NCBI RefSeq assembly: GCF_002531575.1
Contig: NZ_NWTI01000024.1
Span: 1 to 64,000 of the forward strand
Length of the DNA: 64,000 nucleotides
DNA from: Bradyrhizobium sp. Y36
GTDB taxonomy: Bacteria; Pseudomonadota; Alphaproteobacteria; Rhizobiales; Xanthobacteraceae
Direction of reading: 5' to 3'
A program made the translations under genes and the position numbers. Numbering within the stretch: position 1 is the stretch's first letter; every line of letters starts with the position of its first letter. This document shows, in pieces, positions 62,116 through 64,000 of the stretch. A model generated the notes under the pieces. It did no database searches, was not told the origin of the DNA, and saw only the letters and a program-made list of their open reading frames with translations.

Positions 62116-62562
62116 TCACCAATATCGGCGATAATAGTGACGGTGATAGACCCGGTACGGCCGGTAGTAGCCGTAGCCATAGCCGTAATACGGACGATAG
62201 GGCCGGTAGTAGCGCGGATAGGCCGGCGCGTAACCATAGCCGCCGTAATAGGCCGGGGCATAACCATAGCCGTAGCCCGGATATCCGTAGCCATAGCCGC
62301 CGCCATAATACGGTCCGCCGCCGTAATAGCCGTAAGGCGAGCCGGCGGCGATGGCGCCGCCGATGATGGCGCCGGCCGCAAGACCGCCGATGCCCCAGCC
62401 CCAGCCGCCGCCGCGCCAATGCACCTGGGTGACGTCGTCGCCGACCGCCGCCTTCATGGTCGCGACGTTGGTCGGCAGCGGGGCCGCTCCCGCCTGCTGG
62501 ATTTGGCCGGCGATGACCACGCCGGCCAGCGAACAGGCAATTGCCGTTTTCCAGACCCTCAT
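62116..62562 (-). CDS. Exported Gly/Tyr-rich protein
   Basis: 148 residues from the ATG at 62562 (AGGAG upstream). Signal peptide (MRVWKTAIACSLAGVVIAGQ, cleavage near QQAGA), a short conserved block VATMKAAVGDDVTQVHWRGGGWGWG, a glycine-zipper-like GLAAGAIIGGAIAAG, then about 85 residues of YGYG, YYGGG, YRPYRPYYG repeats. Such proteins are exported and common in Bradyrhizobium; function unknown. Similar tail style to the 4094 protein. Confidence 0.8.
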   Translation of the reverse strand: MRVWKTAIACSLAGVVIAGQIQQAGAAPLPTNVATMKAAVGDDVTQVHWRGGGWGWGIGGLAAGAIIGGAIAAGSPYGYYGGGPYYGGGYGYGYPGYGYGYAPAYYGGYGYAPAYPRYYRPYRPYYGYGYGYYRPYRVYHRHYYRRYW

Positions 62563-62929
62563 CGTCTCAACTCCTGTCTGACGTTTCGCTTGGAAAAGGA
62601 TCGCAGTGTCATGATCGGGCATCCTTGCGCCAAGTCAAAGCCCGGATTTCGGGAGCCGGATTTGCGTGCGGCGCACAAGTCTCGTCCATGCCTCGTTGCA
62701 CGGCGATCGCCGGCCTGCGAGACGGGCTGGCGTGCCAGCTTCCGCCCCATCGAGGGCGGCGCGATTTCCGTGCCTGGCAGCCAAGGCAAAGCATTAAGCT
62801 TCCCGCGTTCGCAACCAACAACCGACTTCACGATTTACTATTCGTACCGTTACTATCGGTTCCAAGGGCGCGGGGCTTCTCGCGACAAATGGCCTCGGCC
62901 TGCGCCGGGCGGGGAAGTGGGAGGATGAC
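62563..62929. other. Intergenic, nothing recognised
   Basis: 367 bp between divergent genes. No gene, repeat or clear promoter boxes seen. Confidence 0.5.
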
Positions 62930-64000
62930 ATGAGTGCCGTCGGTAATGAGCCGCTCGCCCGTCAGGCGCTGGCGTTCGTCCTGGCTGGCGGACGCGGCAG
63001 CCGGCTCCTGGAGCTGACCGACCGGCGCGCCAAGCCCGCCGTCTATTTCGGCGGCAAGTCCCGCATCATCGATTTCGCGCTGTCGAACGCCGTCAATTCA
63101 GGCATCCGCCGCATCGCGGTGGCGACCCAGTACAAGGCGCACAGCCTGATCCGGCATCTTCAGATGGGCTGGAACTTCTTCCGCCCCGAGCGCAACGAGA
63201 GCTTCGACATTCTCCCCGCGAGCCAGCGCGTCTCCGAGAACATGTGGTATGTCGGAACGGCGGATGCGGTCTACCAGAACATCGACATCATCGAATCGCA
63301 CAATGCCCGCTTCATCGTCGTGCTCGCCGGCGACCACATCTACAAAATGGATTACGAGGTGATGCTGCGCCAGCACGTCGACAGCGGCGCCGACGTCACC
63401 GTCGGCTGCCTGGAGATGCCGCGCGCGGAATCCTCGGGCTTCGGCATCATGCATATCGACGAGAACGGCTGGATTCAGGAGTTCCTGGAAAAGCCGAAGG
63501 ATCCGCCGCCGATGCCGGGCAAGCCGGACGTCTCGCTCGCCAGCATGGGCATCTACGTGTTCGACGCGAAATTCCTGTTCGACCAGCTCAAGCGCGACGC
63601 CGAGGATCCGGACTCGAACCACGATTTCGGCAAGGACATCATTCCCTACCTCGTCAAGAACGGCCGCGCCATTGCGCACCAGTTCTCGACCTCCTGCGTC
63701 CGCTCCGGCGGCAACAACGTGGCCTATTGGCGCGACGTCGGCACGGTGGACGCCTATTGGGCCGCCAACATCGACCTCACCGACGTGGTGCCGGAGCTCG
63801 ATCTGTTCGACCGCGCCTGGCCGATCTGGTCTTACGCCGAGATCACGCCGCCCGCGAAATTCGTCCATGACGAGGAAAGCCGGCGCGGCCAGGCGGTGAG
63901 CTCGCTGGTCTCCGGCGGCTGCATCATCTCCGGCGCCTCGCTGCGCCGTTCGCTGCTGTTCACCGGCGTGCGCATCAACTCCTACGCCAATGTCGAGAAC
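62930..64000 (+). CDS. glgC: Glucose-1-phosphate adenylyltransferase (5' part, runs off the window)
   Basis: 357 codons visible, open to the last base. Start ATG with GGGAGGATGAC upstream. It makes ADP-glucose from glucose-1-phosphate and ATP, the first committed step of glycogen synthesis. LAFVLAGGRGSRLLELTDRRAKPAVYFGGKSRIIDFALSN in pieces (nucleotide loop), WYVGTADAVYQN, VLAGDHIYKMDY (catalytic Asp), FLEKPKDPP (substrate Lys), and SGGNNVAYWRDVGTVDAYWAAN. The canonical GxGTRL loop is GRGSRL here. The C-terminal beta-helix begins at SLVSGGCIISGA. Probable glg operon to the right. Confidence 0.95.
   Translation, partial: MSAVGNEPLARQALAFVLAGGRGSRLLELTDRRAKPAVYFGGKSRIIDFALSNAVNSGIRRIAVATQYKAHSLIRHLQMGWNFFRPERNESFDILPASQRVSENMWYVGTADAVYQNIDIIESHNARFIVVLAGDHIYKMDYEVMLRQHVDSGADVTVGCLEMPRAESSGFGIMHIDENGWIQEFLEKPKDPPPMPGKPDVSLASMGIYVFDAKFLFDQLKRDAEDPDSNHDFGKDIIPYLVKNGRAIAHQFSTSCVRSGGNNVAYWRDVGTVDAYWAANIDLTDVVPELDLFDRAWPIWSYAEITPPAKFVHDEESRRGQAVSSLVSGGCIISGASLRRSLLFTGVRINSYANVEN

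Overview
The window is high-GC alphaproteobacterial chromosome, most likely Bradyrhizobium or a close relative. The evidence is the gene families (DUF1236 proteins, a bacteriophytochrome with a biliverdin cysteine, HWE kinase, MdoG/MdoH, Omp25-type porin), dispersed inverted repeats typical of that genus, and at least six promoters of the alphaproteobacterial general-stress sigma factor EcfG (GGAAC-N17/18-GTT). Species cannot be fixed from the sequence alone.

Layout. 0.2-18.2 kb is envelope and stress-response chromosome: a porin, two decayed defence/repair pseudogenes (a vsr-like endonuclease and a restriction-associated domain), an HWE kinase divergent from a response regulator, two DUF1236 proteins, small conserved proteins, a GT4 glycosyltransferase operon, mdoG-mdoH (periplasmic glucan synthesis), a low-affinity iron permease family protein, a GH15 glycosidase plus SDR dehydrogenase, and a ZIP-type metal transporter. 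Many of these carry EcfG promoters, so the block looks like part of the general stress regulon. 18.3-25.3 kb is a light/redox sensing module (bacteriophytochrome, two receiver proteins, hybrid kinase) plus a methyltransferase, lying between two imperfect direct repeats.

25.4-33.0 kb is unlike the flanks: a ColE2/primase-type replication protein, iteron-like repeats, a ribbon-helix-helix protein, a divergent Lon-like AAA+ ATPase, then about ten tiny overlapping genes with no recognised function. I read it as an integrated plasmid-like or phage-satellite element. No integrase or structural gene is visible. A metallophosphoesterase and tRNA-Lys(CUU) follow.

34-64 kb is housekeeping and transport: an LTXXQ (Spy/CpxP-type) protein, an orphan TRAP solute receptor, leuA with a leucine-rich leader peptide and attenuator, a repeat-rich 1.3 kb gap, a Tat-exported SMP-30 family protein, an RTX-like protein, a branched-chain amino-acid (Liv) transporter with fused LivG-LivF ATPases, a UvrA-like protein, a second Liv-type receptor, an oxidoreductase, an RlpA-like protein, a CmcJ/NvfI family protein, a sulfonate uptake/desulfonation operon flanked by two broken receptor genes, and the 5' part of glgC at the right edge.
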